A stretch of 10,161 bases of DNA from Bacteroidales bacterium UBA1253 (GTDB taxonomy: Bacteria > Bacteroidota > Bacteroidia > Bacteroidales > Paludibacteraceae), in contig DBVX01000060.1 in assembly GCA_002308815.1 (NCBI GenBank), positions 1 through 10,161 of the forward strand, in the 5' to 3' direction. Below are positions 1-6,608 of the stretch, one piece after another (position 1 is the first letter of the stretch; every line of letters begins with the position of its first letter). The notes below the pieces were generated by a model. That model was not told the DNA's origin, did no database searches, and saw only the letters and a program-made list of their open reading frames with translations. The position numbers were made by a program, and so were the translations under genes.

Positions 1-263
1 ATCTTGCGCTTGTTGGCGGGATTGACCAGTTTCTGATGGTCTTTGTAGTTGGTCCATTTCTTCTCCAGCGGACCTTCGGGTATCTTCGCCATCTTGGGCG
101 TGATGATGTTAGCCTGCTTGGCGGCACTTTGCTGTACGGCTTCTTTTACTTCCATAACTGTTTCTTTTATTTCTTGCGCCGTCTCAATGGCAGTCTGCAC
201 GGTTTCTTTCACCTTGCCTGCCACCTCTTTTGCGGCTTCCAGTATTTCTTCTTTCGTTGTCAT
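1..263 (-). CDS. frdA: Fumarate reductase/succinate dehydrogenase flavoprotein subunit, N-terminal part
   Basis: Partial gene: 87 codons are present and the frame runs off the left edge. The family oxidises succinate or reduces fumarate with covalently bound FAD on the cytoplasmic face of the membrane complex. Recognition rests on the stretch PEGPLEKKWTNYKDHQKLVN (residues 62-81) followed by PANKRK, which is the conserved start of the Bacteroidetes flavoprotein just before its FAD-binding Rossmann segment. That segment lies outside the window. The conserved part usually begins near M58 (codon at 92..90). Here the frame is open for 57 more codons, back to an ATG at 263, and encodes a Lys/Glu/Ala/Val-rich helical segment with near-repeats KETVQTAIETAQ and KETVMEVKEAVQ. 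The ATG at 263 lies 33 bases after the cytochrome b stop, which fits an operon. An internal start at M58 cannot be excluded. The iron-sulfur subunit is expected off the left edge. Family certain, start uncertain. Confidence 0.85.
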   Translation of the reverse strand, partial: MTTKEEILEAAKEVAGKVKETVQTAIETAQEIKETVMEVKEAVQQSAAKQANIITPKMAKIPEGPLEKKWTNYKDHQKLVNPANKRK

Positions 264-296
264 AATCGTATCCAATTGAAATTGTGAATTATGAAA

Positions 297-1004
297 TTAC
301 GCGCACATCTGACCGATATTGACTCCAAGGAAATAGAGGGTTACGATCATAAACAGACCTACCGTAAGAGTAGCCACAATGGTACCGATAACCTTGATGC
401 GCGAGAGCCACTTGGTGTTGCTCAGGCCCATTGTCTGCATAGCCGACCATACGCCATGACTGAGATGGAACCACAGGGCGCAGAGCCATACGATGTACAG
501 CAGGCAATACACGATGCCGCACCAGCCGTCCGTGAACAGGGCTTTCACCAGAGCGCTGCCGTTCTGCGGGTCGAACGCCGATGTCTCGATGCCGGTCAGT
601 TCGGCGAACTGCATCTTGAACCAGAAGTTGTAGAGGTGCAGCACGAGGAACCCGATGACAATGATGCCAAGAACGAGCATGTTCTGTGATGCCCAGTCCA
701 CACCTTCCTGACGCGCCTCGACGGCATAGCGGTCGTTGCCGCGCGCACGGCGGTTCTGGATGGTCAGCACAATGGCATACATAAAGTGAACAACCACCGC
801 CAGCGCAATAACCAGCGAACCGATGACGGCATACCAGTTCGCACCCAGCATGGCGCAAATCCAGTTGTAGGCAGTTGTCCCGAACAGGTCATCAATGACA
901 AGGCACAGGTTCATACTGCCGTGGAAGAGGAGGAAAAGAACCAGGAACGCACCCGTGATACTCATAACGAGTTTGCGTCCGATGGAAGAGTCTTTTAACC
1001 ACAT
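297..1004 (-). CDS. frdC: Fumarate reductase/succinate dehydrogenase cytochrome b subunit
   Basis: Membrane anchor of the quinol:fumarate reductase/succinate dehydrogenase complex, 235 residues. It carries two b hemes and passes electrons between menaquinol and the flavoprotein/iron-sulfur subunits. Five hydrophobic segments are visible, at about residues 12-33, 57-82, 107-128, 160-182 and 204-228. Histidines at the expected axial-ligand places are H28 (FLLFHG), H73 (VVVHF), H123 (LVLHL) and H180/H183 (WFHLSHG), the pattern of the di-heme Wolinella/Bacteroidetes type. The length is typical and the ORF is intact. It is the first gene of the operon: a promoter lies about 60 bases upstream and the flavoprotein gene follows after a 33-base gap. 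The ATG at 1004 is chosen because MWLKDSSIGRKLVMSITG is the family's usual N-terminus. Symbol sdhC is equally valid. Confidence 0.93.
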   Translation of the reverse strand: MWLKDSSIGRKLVMSITGAFLVLFLLFHGSMNLCLVIDDLFGTTAYNWICAMLGANWYAVIGSLVIALAVVVHFMYAIVLTIQNRRARGNDRYAVEARQEGVDWASQNMLVLGIIVIGFLVLHLYNFWFKMQFAELTGIETSAFDPQNGSALVKALFTDGWCGIVYCLLYIVWLCALWFHLSHGVWSAMQTMGLSNTKWLSRIKVIGTIVATLTVGLFMIVTLYFLGVNIGQMCA

Positions 1005-1064
1005 AAGAAATGAAAATTAAGTTTGTATTGAGTTTTGTTTTTTCTCTTGCTGACAAAAAGCGCG

Positions 1065-1096
1065 CAAAGATACGGCAAATTATCGTAAACCACAAT
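1065..1096 (-). promoter_or_regulatory. Bacteroidetes-type promoter of the fumarate reductase operon
   Basis: On the minus strand ATTG (1096-1093) is followed by exactly 20 bases and then TATCTTTG (1072-1065). This fits the TTTG / TAnnTTTG consensus of the Bacteroidetes primary sigma factor. The predicted RNA start is near 1058, giving a leader of about 55 bases before the ATG at 1004. The same spacing occurs at three other promoters in this window. Confidence 0.7.
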
Positions 1097-1144
1097 ACTC
1101 TGCCGCATTTCTGTCATATAAAATCGCATTTACCGTAGAAAGAA

Positions 1145-1432
1145 TTGTTTACCGTACCCGTCGGCCGCACACATGTTTACGCCATCCTCAACCCCTACAA
1201 GGGCGAACTCGCCGACTCCCGCAAAGCCGCCATTGGTTTGTTCGCCGAAGCCGTCAGACAATGCAAGTCTGAGATGCAGAACCCGGACCGTCTCGCTTAC
1301 TGGCAGGCGGAGTACAAAAAGCACTTGAAGCGCTCCAAGAACCTCTCCCCCGACTCCCGCATCAAGCGTTACAGCACCTTGCGTGGCTTCATCATCGCCT
1401 CCATTTCTGCAAGCCTCAAAGCCAATCAGTAA
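1145..1432 (+). CDS. Hypothetical protein, possibly 5'-truncated
   Basis: An open frame runs from a TAG at 1136-1138 to the stop at 1432. The only start near the front is TTG at 1145, which is rare in Bacteroidetes; the first ATG inside (Met-Gln-Asn-Pro) would remove nearly half the product. The translation is basic and soluble (FTVPVGRTHVYAILNPYKG near the front; YSTLRGFIIASISASL near the end). The pattern of an A/K/E-rich helix, a Trp and a terminal YxTLRGFIIA helix resembles small uncharacterised Bacteroidales proteins found around mobile regions; this likeness is from memory and not checked. The frame starts abruptly beside an AT-rich promoter region and lacks a clear ribosome binding site or ATG, so it may be the 3' remnant of a longer gene. 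No function is assigned. Confidence 0.45.
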   Translation: MFTVPVGRTHVYAILNPYKGELADSRKAAIGLFAEAVRQCKSEMQNPDRLAYWQAEYKKHLKRSKNLSPDSRIKRYSTLRGFIIASISASLKANQ

Positions 1433-1810
1433 GGTCTTACTCCTTGAGTCTGCTTTGTATGCAGCAATCGGATACAACGCTGGCAGCGTCTGTTAGGTCG
1501 GATACTATTCGACACGGCTCTGCCGTCCCATCTCCGTTCATTGCATCGGAATTGAATTCCGACATCGGTCCAAGAGCATCCTTTTCGTCCGTTGCCCCGC
1601 CTGAGACGCGGTCTTTGTCAGGGGTTCTTCGTCTGTTAGCCCGACATTTGATGTCGGTTTCTTTCGCCTGCCTCGCTGCTCTTTCTTCCTTTGTACCGGA
1701 TAATATCCGGGCATCGCCCACTCTACCGACGCACCTTGCATCATCAATGCAGAAAGATTTACCGGCAAGCATAAAAAAACGTGTGCCATCTATCGGCATA
1801 AAACTATAAT
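1433..1810 (+). other. Palindrome-rich segment without a recognised gene
   Basis: This stretch holds at least five perfect short inverted repeats: ACGCTG-G-CAGCGT (1477-1489), ACGGC-TCT-GCCGT (1514-1526), TCGGAATT-G-AATTCCGA (1546-1562), CCGACAT-TTG-ATGTCGG (1641-1657) and CCGGATA-A-TATCCGG (1696-1710). Frames of about 120 codons are open on both strands (1444-1809 plus, 1799-1437 minus), but neither translation shows a recognised domain or a convincing start. The palindromes make the two strands mirror each other, which could explain the paired open frames. It could be a structured RNA, a protein-binding array or a decayed repeat element. Confidence 0.4.
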
Positions 1811-2108
1811 CTCAACACAAAAAATGACATTCATTTGCGTATGTCGCTTTTGTTCTGTACTTTTTTGCCGCCGTAATGTTTCGCGCCGGAGGTAAGTGGG
1901 CGGGATATGTCCCCGTTGCAAGGCTCTAAATCGCAACCGTCACTCCCTGACGTTAAACAGGAGCATCCCTTACCGATGTAAAACAGTAAGGACTTTATGA
2001 AAAGGCGTTTATTGACGCTCGTTTGCGACCAACAGACATCCTCGCATTTAGTCGTGGCAGCGACAGTGAATAGCCCGAAGTTGATAAAACGATTCAAAAA
2101 CCACCGCA
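1811..2108. other. Intergenic stretch upstream of the AlbA_2 gene
   Basis: No supported gene is seen here. It contains an inverted pair GTTGC (1915-1919) / GCAAC (1933-1937) immediately followed by the first copy of a 23-base direct repeat (1938-1960). A 96-codon frame on the minus strand (2121-1831) has no recognisable domain and is probably chance. Confidence 0.4.
1938..1960 (+). repeat. 23-base direct repeat, copy 1
   Basis: Identical over 23 bases to 3662-3684. The first 15 bases form a small hairpin, CGTCA-CTCCC-TGACG, followed by TTAAACAG. The two copies are 1,724 bases apart and enclose exactly one gene (2164-3615). The identity stops sharply at both ends. Confidence 0.85.
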
Positions 2109-2116
2109 TATATTTG
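2109..2116 (+). promoter_or_regulatory. Possible -7 element for the AlbA_2 gene
   Basis: TATATTTG is a perfect match to the Bacteroidetes TAnnTTTG -7 box, about 50 bases before the ATG at 2164. No TTTG is found at the expected -33 place, so the promoter may need an activator or be a chance match. Confidence 0.35.
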
Positions 2117-2139
2117 CCCAATCCCCCAAACCACCGTAT

Positions 2140-2156
2140 CTTATCTTGCCGATAAG
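2140..2156 (+). promoter_or_regulatory. Hairpin touching the ribosome binding site
   Basis: CTTATC-TTGCC-GATAAG is a perfect 6-base-arm inverted repeat. Its right arm runs into AAGGAAAG, the purine-rich ribosome binding site in front of the ATG at 2164. It could act as an operator in DNA or mask the ribosome site in RNA. It also argues against TTG at 2146 as the start, since that codon lies in the loop. Confidence 0.45.
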
Positions 2157-2163
2157 GAAAGAT

Positions 2164-3615
2164 ATGTTCCCCAAAGAATCACAGACTATAGAGTTCAAAC
2201 GCTTGTGGAAAGACGACTTTTTCCGTGAGTTGTGCGCTTTTGCCAATTGCCAAGGCGGGACGCTCTATATCGGTGTGGAGGACGATGGCACAGTGTGCGG
2301 CGTAAGGAATGCCGGGTATCTGCTCGAAAACCTGCCTAACAAAATCCGGAATACTTTAGGATTTGTAGCGGATGTCAATCTCCACTTGGAAGAGAATCAG
2401 GAGTACATCACCGTGTATGTTCATCCGCAGGAAACAGCCGTTTCTTTTGAGAGCAAATACTTTGTCCGCAGCGGGAGCACCACACAGGAACTTCGAGGGC
2501 AGGAACTGCTGATGTTCCTGACAAGCAAATCAAAGACCCGTTGGGACGCTCTTCCGAATCAGTGCGCCACAATAGGAGATTTGGATGCTGAAAAAATCCG
2601 TTCCTTTGTAGGATTGGCACGTGAGCGAAGGTGTTTCGCCGTTAAGTTCGATGAAGATCATATTCCTGCCGTTTTGCGTGCTTTGCGCCTTCTCACAGCG
2701 CAAGGTCAGATAACGAATGCCGCACTGCTTCTTTTCGCCAAGGATCCGCAGCAGTGGTTCATCACTTCCGTTGTCAAGTGTGCGCAGTTCTATAGTACGG
2801 TGGTTGAGAAACCCATTAAGTCCCAGCATATCTACGAAGGCAACGTCTTTGAACTCATTGATCAGGCGGTCAGTTTCGTGGCGAGCCGTATTGATGCGCG
2901 GGTGGGCGAACGTACCAAGTCCGCGCAGGTGGATGTCGATTACGAACTTCCCTTGCAGGCTGTGACGGAGGCTATCGTCAATGCCGTGGTTCATCGCGAT
3001 TATACGAGTAACGCAAGCGTGCAGGTGATGCTGTTCCGCGACAGGCTGGAGGTCTGGAATCCCGGACGGTTGCCGCACGGAATGACTATTGACGAACTCA
3101 CATCCGAACATCAGTCAATGCCTGTAAACCCGACTTTGGCATATCCCGTTTACCTTGCAGGATACATTGAGCAGTTGGGAACAGGTACCAACGATCTGGT
3201 TCAACTATGTACCCAAAAAGGACTTCAATCCCCCGATTTCCGTCAGAGCGAGTACTTCGTTACCACTTTATGGAGACCCAAAACAGGTCAAGTAATAGGT
3301 CAAGTAACAGGTCAAGTATCAGGTCAAGTAACAGGTCATGAAACGGACCATCAAACAGGTCATCAAATAAAGTCTGTTTCCTTGCAAGTGCAAAAGCTTG
3401 TCAAGGCGGTCAGAGGAGACACCAAGACCCGCGAAGAGATAATGGAAATCCTTCACTTGAAAGGACGTGACAATTTCAGATCTTCATACCTTACACCTGC
3501 TATAAAAGATGGGCTACTATCGTCTCTTTACCCGGACACCCCTAATCATAATGCTCAGGCATACTATCTGACTGACAAAGGATTGGACTTGTTGGAAACA
3601 CTACAGGAAAAGTAA
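2164..3615 (+). CDS. AlbA_2 / HATPase_c_4 ATP-binding putative transcriptional regulator (COG2865-like)
   Basis: 483-residue soluble protein. Residues 5-47 are a Schlafen-type AlbA_2 domain: ESQTIEFK, then FANCQGGTLYIGVEDDG and G46. Residues about 240-370 are a HATPase_c_4 domain with the N-box EAIVNAVVHRDY (269-280), G1-like WNPGRLPHG (298-306) and G2-like LGTGTND (338-344). A linker of 4-residue repeats (TGQV, IGQV, TGQV, SGQV and TGH variants, about 374-401) leads to a C-terminal winged-helix-like domain (about 402-483; DTKTREEIMEIL, YYLTDKGLDLL). The family is annotated as ATP-binding DNA-binding or transcriptional regulator; its biochemical role is poorly known, and some members sit in defence or mobile loci. 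ATG at 2164 is preferred over TTG at 2146 because AAGGAAAG lies at the right distance and ESQ..EFK is the usual N-terminus. It stands alone, flanked by 23-base direct repeats. Confidence 0.88.
   Translation: MFPKESQTIEFKRLWKDDFFRELCAFANCQGGTLYIGVEDDGTVCGVRNAGYLLENLPNKIRNTLGFVADVNLHLEENQEYITVYVHPQETAVSFESKYFVRSGSTTQELRGQELLMFLTSKSKTRWDALPNQCATIGDLDAEKIRSFVGLARERRCFAVKFDEDHIPAVLRALRLLTAQGQITNAALLLFAKDPQQWFITSVVKCAQFYSTVVEKPIKSQHIYEGNVFELIDQAVSFVASRIDARVGERTKSAQVDVDYELPLQAVTEAIVNAVVHRDYTSNASVQVMLFRDRLEVWNPGRLPHGMTIDELTSEHQSMPVNPTLAYPVYLAGYIEQLGTGTNDLVQLCTQKGLQSPDFRQSEYFVTTLWRPKTGQVIGQVTGQVSGQVTGHETDHQTGHQIKSVSLQVQKLVKAVRGDTKTREEIMEILHLKGRDNFRSSYLTPAIKDGLLSSLYPDTPNHNAQAYYLTDKGLDLLETLQEK
3283..3367 (+). 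repeat. In-frame 12-base tandem repeats in the linker
   Basis: About seven imperfect copies of a 12-base unit like ACAGGTCAAGTA encode the TGQV-type linker of the AlbA_2/HATPase protein. The unit is a multiple of three, so gain or loss of copies would change linker length without breaking the frame. The first four copies are the most alike. Confidence 0.8.
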
Positions 3616-3661
3616 AACCAGACATAAATGATTGTTGCCGCCGACAACATAAAAAACGGCG

Positions 3662-3684
3662 CGTCACTCCCTGACGTTAAACAG
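3662..3684 (+). repeat. 23-base direct repeat, copy 2
   Basis: Exact match, same orientation, to 1938-1960, located 47 bases after the stop of the AlbA_2/HATPase gene. It includes the same CGTCA-CTCCC-TGACG hairpin and TTAAACAG tail. Confidence 0.85.
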
Positions 3685-3738
3685 AAGGACAGGCGCAAGC
3701 GTGCGCTACATAAATAAAAAAGCATACAGCTAAGAACT

Positions 3739-3866
3739 TGGAATCTTGAAAACTCGACACTTTTGAGATTTATATGCCAAGAACAAGGCTTTTTGCTCGC
3801 GTTTCGACGTGAGCCTTGTTTCGGATATTTGGCATATAAAGGTTGTCGAGATTCCTCAAGATTCCA
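3739..3866. repeat. 128-base imperfect inverted repeat (long hairpin, MITE-like)
   Basis: The ends are 11-base perfect terminal inverted repeats, TGGAATCTTGA (3739-3749) and TCAAGATTCCA (3856-3866). Inside, three more blocks pair in order: CTCGACA (3753-3759) with 3844-3850, TTTATATGCCAA (3769-3780) with 3829-3840, and AACAAGGCT (3782-3790) with 3812-3820. That is 39 paired bases around a 21-base apex. No ORF and no clear target-site duplication is seen. It may be a small non-autonomous element, a structured RNA or an extrusion-prone site. Confidence 0.75.
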
Positions 3867-3953
3867 GATTGAAGTTAACAAGCCTCACGTTTTTGTATGC
3901 CTGTACGTCTGGCAAATAAGCCCATCCTATACTGTTTGAAACACAACTTTGAC

Positions 3954-3986
3954 TATAGGGATAGTTATAGGATAGTATAGGGATAG
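3954..3986 (+). repeat. Three 11-base iteron-like direct repeats
   Basis: TATAGGGATAG (3954-3964), TTATAGGATAG (3965-3975) and TATAGGGATAG (3976-3986) follow one another without gap. Copies 1 and 3 are identical. An inverted match CCTATAC (3926-3932) to GTATAGG (3975-3981) lies upstream. The 11-base period is close to one helical turn, which suits a protein-binding array. Confidence 0.75.
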
Positions 3987-4087
3987 AGGAGAAGTGCAAA
4001 CGGAAAATACAGGTGGATGAAAAAAAAGGACAGGCCCCACAAGCGAAAAGGACTAACAAGGACCAGACGCATACCAAACAAATGCTG

Positions 4088-4110
4088 TTACTTTGCGGCG
4101 TTTTGCCGCA
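4088..4110 (+). promoter_or_regulatory. Weak -7-like element with adjoining hairpin before the DUF2971-like gene
   Basis: TTACTTTG (4088-4095) matches seven of eight positions of the -7 pattern if the n positions are counted. It overlaps a stem-loop TGCGGC-GTTTT-GCCGCA (4094-4110). No -33 TTTG is found 19-21 bases upstream. It lies about 80 bases before the ATG at 4176. Confidence 0.3.
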
Positions 4111-4175
4111 CTACGATAAACGGACAAGCCTGCCGCCGAATATAATGCGGACAAACCATCAAACCAACAAATATT

Positions 4176-4955
4176 ATGACTTACAAACGCACACCAAAAC
4201 CACATTCAAGATTAAAGAATGTTTATCTGATGGAAGATGTTATAACAAGCAGATTCCTGTATCGGTATATCCCTTTGTCCTGTCTGACAAAACGAATAGT
4301 ATTCAAAGAACCGTCTTTATGGACGGATAAATTTGAAAGCAGGTTTTATCGTGCCAAATACAATCAGACCAAATATCCGGGTTTCCCTAAAAAACTTTAC
4401 GCGCTTTGCACGACATTGAAAAGAGACAGCGAAGCCGCTTGGAAAATGTATTTGCCTCAAAATGGTGAGCCGCTTGTGCAAATCAAGATAAACAGAAAGA
4501 CGTGGCTTAAGTATCTTAATCAATTCGCTTCAACTCGTTACCGCATCTATGAAGGAACTGTGAACTACGAGTTAAAAGAGTCACATATCGCAATCCTTCA
4601 TCGGCCGTTTTACCAAAGATTGGATAAAGGTGTACTGAAGTGTTACAACGTGACGGGGCATGATGATATTTTCAACCATTTTGATATGGATAGTTTCTTG
4701 AGCCTCCTTCTATTGAAACGTAGCGCGTACAGATATGAGAACGAAGTCAGATATTTTATTGTGCCATCGGAAGAAGAAGGGTGCAATACTGAACTGCATT
4801 TGGATACCAATTGGCTTCCTTTTATTGAGGAAATACGCTGCTCACCTGCGGACGAAACTGTGGTCGTTGGAAAAGATTTTGGTGTCAAGGTTAGTGTCAT
4901 TGACATCAATGAAGGAACTTATATAGACGGTGATGAAACAATAACAATCAACTAA
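4176..4955 (+). CDS. DUF2971-like hypothetical protein
   Basis: 259-residue soluble protein with no signal peptide or membrane segment. Features that recall DUF2971 are an N-terminal LYRYIPL (28-34), then [13 protein letters not shown] (43-55) in place of the usual 'P..FNDPFE', a central [19 protein letters not shown] (74-92) in place of the 'cFS....mW..YA' segment, and [16 protein letters not shown] (181-196) in place of the 'K...W.YE.E.R' signature. The conserved acidic and aromatic residues keep their order, so a divergent member is likely. The function of DUF2971 is unknown; members occur in accessory and defence-like neighbourhoods. ATG at 4176 is chosen as the first in frame; M19 (4230) is an alternative that would leave the LYRYIPL motif intact. 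The secreted LRR gene follows after 13 bases, so the two may share a transcript. Confidence 0.6.
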   Translation: MTYKRTPKPHSRLKNVYLMEDVITSRFLYRYIPLSCLTKRIVFKEPSLWTDKFESRFYRAKYNQTKYPGFPKKLYALCTTLKRDSEAAWKMYLPQNGEPLVQIKINRKTWLKYLNQFASTRYRIYEGTVNYELKESHIAILHRPFYQRLDKGVLKCYNVTGHDDIFNHFDMDSFLSLLLLKRSAYRYENEVRYFIVPSEEEGCNTELHLDTNWLPFIEEIRCSPADETVVVGKDFGVKVSVIDINEGTYIDGDETITIN

Positions 4956-4968
4956 AACTATATCAACA

Positions 4969-6582
4969 ATGAAAACAAAACTTCTTTTAGCAACACTAAT
5001 GCTGTCAATGAGTCTGTCGCTCTTTGCTCAATCAAGCGGCACTTGTGGCGACAACCTGACATGGAGTTTAGCGGATGGTGTACTGACTATTACCGGTACT
5101 GGAGATATGTATGATTATCACAACGGTTACACACCTTGGTATTCAAAGAGGACATATATTAAGTCTGTTGATATTTCCGATGGTGTGACAAGCATTGGAA
5201 ATTATGCTTTCTTCCAATGCAGGCTGACATCCATCACTATTCCCGAAAACGTAACAACCATTGGCAGTTCTGCTTTCTATGGTTGCAGCAGTCTGACGTC
5301 CGTCACCATTCCCAACAGCGTCACAAGCATTGAATACGCTGCTTTCGAAGGTTGCAGCAGTTTGACCTCCGTCACCATTCCAAACAGCGTGACAAGCATC
5401 GGAGATTATGCATTCTTTGCTTGCAGCGGTCTGACCTCCGTCACCATTCCAAACAGCGTGACAAGCATCGGAAGTTCTGCTTTCTCTGGTTGCAGCAGTC
5501 TGACCTCCGTAACCATTCCCAACAGCGTCACAAGCATTGGAGACGCTGCTTTCTCTGATTGCAGCAGTCTGACCTCCATAACGATTCCCAACAGCGTTAC
5601 AAGTATTGGAGCACACGCTTTCTCTGGTTGCAGCAGTCTGACCTCTGTCACTATTACTGGTAGCAGCGTGATAAGCATCGATTATTATGCGTTCAGAGAT
5701 TGCAAAATACAAGAAATTCATTTTACGGGGACTTTGGAGGAATGGATGGGTAAATCGTGGAATCCTTCTATGTTTTCTTCCTCTTATGCGTTGTATATCA
5801 ATAATTCTTTAGTTACTAATGTTGTCATTCCAAACGGTGTGACGAGTATTGGACAAAATGCTTTCAGTGGTTGCAGCAGTCTGAAGAATGTAATCCTCGG
5901 CTCATCTATGAAATTGCTGGAATCTGGAGCATTCTATGGGTGCGCAGCAATTGAAACTATCACTTGTTACAGTATGCGTCCGCCCACTGTCAAAGGCAAT
6001 GCTTTTGAGAGTGTACAATATAGTGCCATTGTCTATGTCCCCGCCGACAGTTACGACAATTATTACAACCACGATGCTTGGGGGCTATATGATGTCCGCC
6101 GTATTGGCGCGGCATCCACCGAGACCAACGATGTGAAAGTCACTCCCACGGAAACAACGGCTGATGTGGTATGGCCTGTTGTCACCGGTGCCGCATCCTA
6201 CGAACTGGTTATCCGTAACACGAACGGCGACATCATCTGCACACTCGTCTTTAACAGCAAAGGGCAACTGACTTCCATCACCTTCAACGCCCCCGGTCGT
6301 GACAATGCGCCAGACAATGTGCAGACCGCAGGCTTCTCGTTCACCGTGACAGGACTGAACCGGGGTACCACTTATAACTATACATTGACCGCCAAGGACA
6401 GCGGAGGCAACACCCTTGACACCCGCACAGGCTCTTTCAAAACCATAGGCGAATGTACCGCCGTTGAAGAGACGGAGGGTATGCCCGCAGCACGGACCCG
6501 CAAGATGATGCGTGACGGCATTCTCTACATCCTCACCCCCGACGGAAAGATGTATGACGCCCAGGGCGCGGAAATGAAGTAA
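4969..6582 (+). CDS. Secreted BspA-type leucine-rich repeat protein with Fn3-like domain
   Basis: 537 residues. Residues 1-20 are a signal peptide ([12 protein letters not shown]..., cleavage after LFAQ likely). LRR_5/BspA repeats follow: seven nearly identical 23-residue units at residues 86-247 of the form [23 protein letters not shown], with one degenerate unit before ([21 protein letters not shown]) and further divergent ones after ([18 protein letters not shown] and on, to about 375). A fibronectin-III-like beta domain lies at about 384-492 ([20 protein letters not shown]...[14 protein letters not shown]). The last 43 residues end in [19 protein letters not shown], a tail type seen at the C-terminus of many secreted Prevotella proteins. 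BspA relatives mediate adhesion to host matrix or other bacteria; adhesion here is inferred. It lies 13 bases after the DUF2971-like gene and is followed by a terminator. Confidence 0.93.
   Translation: MKTKLLLATLMLSMSLSLFAQSSGTCGDNLTWSLADGVLTITGTGDMYDYHNGYTPWYSKRTYIKSVDISDGVTSIGNYAFFQCRLTSITIPENVTTIGSSAFYGCSSLTSVTIPNSVTSIEYAAFEGCSSLTSVTIPNSVTSIGDYAFFACSGLTSVTIPNSVTSIGSSAFSGCSSLTSVTIPNSVTSIGDAAFSDCSSLTSITIPNSVTSIGAHAFSGCSSLTSVTITGSSVISIDYYAFRDCKIQEIHFTGTLEEWMGKSWNPSMFSSSYALYINNSLVTNVVIPNGVTSIGQNAFSGCSSLKNVILGSSMKLLESGAFYGCAAIETITCYSMRPPTVKGNAFESVQYSAIVYVPADSYDNYYNHDAWGLYDVRRIGAASTETNDVKVTPTETTADVVWPVVTGAASYELVIRNTNGDIICTLVFNSKGQLTSITFNAPGRDNAPDNVQTAGFSFTVTGLNRGTTYNYTLTAKDSGGNTLDTRTGSFKTIGECTAVEETEGMPAARTRKMMRDGILYILTPDGKMYDAQGAEMK
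5224..5709 (+). repeat. 69-base tandem repeats inside the LRR gene
   Basis: About seven consecutive 69-base units, each encoding one 23-residue LRR. Blocks such as CTGACCTCCGTCACCATTCC and ACAAGCATYGGA recur with very few changes in the central five units. Such identity favours recombination that changes repeat number in frame. Confidence 0.85.
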
Positions 6583-6608
6583 ACGCTTCATTTGCATACA
6601 TCGGAAAG

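Larger units (their letters stand above)
3616..4175. other. Repeat-rich 560-base intergenic region
   Basis: No supported gene. In order it holds the second 23-base direct repeat, a small GCGC-AAGCGT-GCGC hairpin (about 3693-3706), a 128-base imperfect hairpin, three 11-base iteron-like repeats, and a -7-like element with a hairpin before the next gene. An overlapping frame (4013-4330, plus) lacks family features and collides with the better-supported gene at 4176. Confidence 0.6.

Noticed and set aside
289..858. Frames overlapping the cytochrome b gene on both strands
   Set aside because: They are shadows of the well-supported membrane subunit gene.
1831..2121. 96-codon minus-strand frame
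   Set aside because: No recognisable domain; it spans the direct repeat and the promoter region of the next gene.
2146..2163. TTG at 2146 as start of the AlbA_2 gene
   Set aside because: The codon lies in the loop of a hairpin, while ATG at 2164 has a good ribosome site and matches the family N-terminus.
3739..3866. Retron msr/msd RNA
   Set aside because: No reverse transcriptase gene lies nearby in the window, and the terminal repeats look more like a MITE or simple hairpin.
4013..4330. 105-codon plus-strand frame overlapping the DUF2971-like gene
   Set aside because: Low-complexity Lys/Thr/Gln-rich start and no family features; the overlapping frame at 4176 has family signatures.
5224..5709. 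CRISPR-like regular repeats
   Set aside because: The period is 69 bases with no unique spacers, and the repeats are in frame in an LRR protein.
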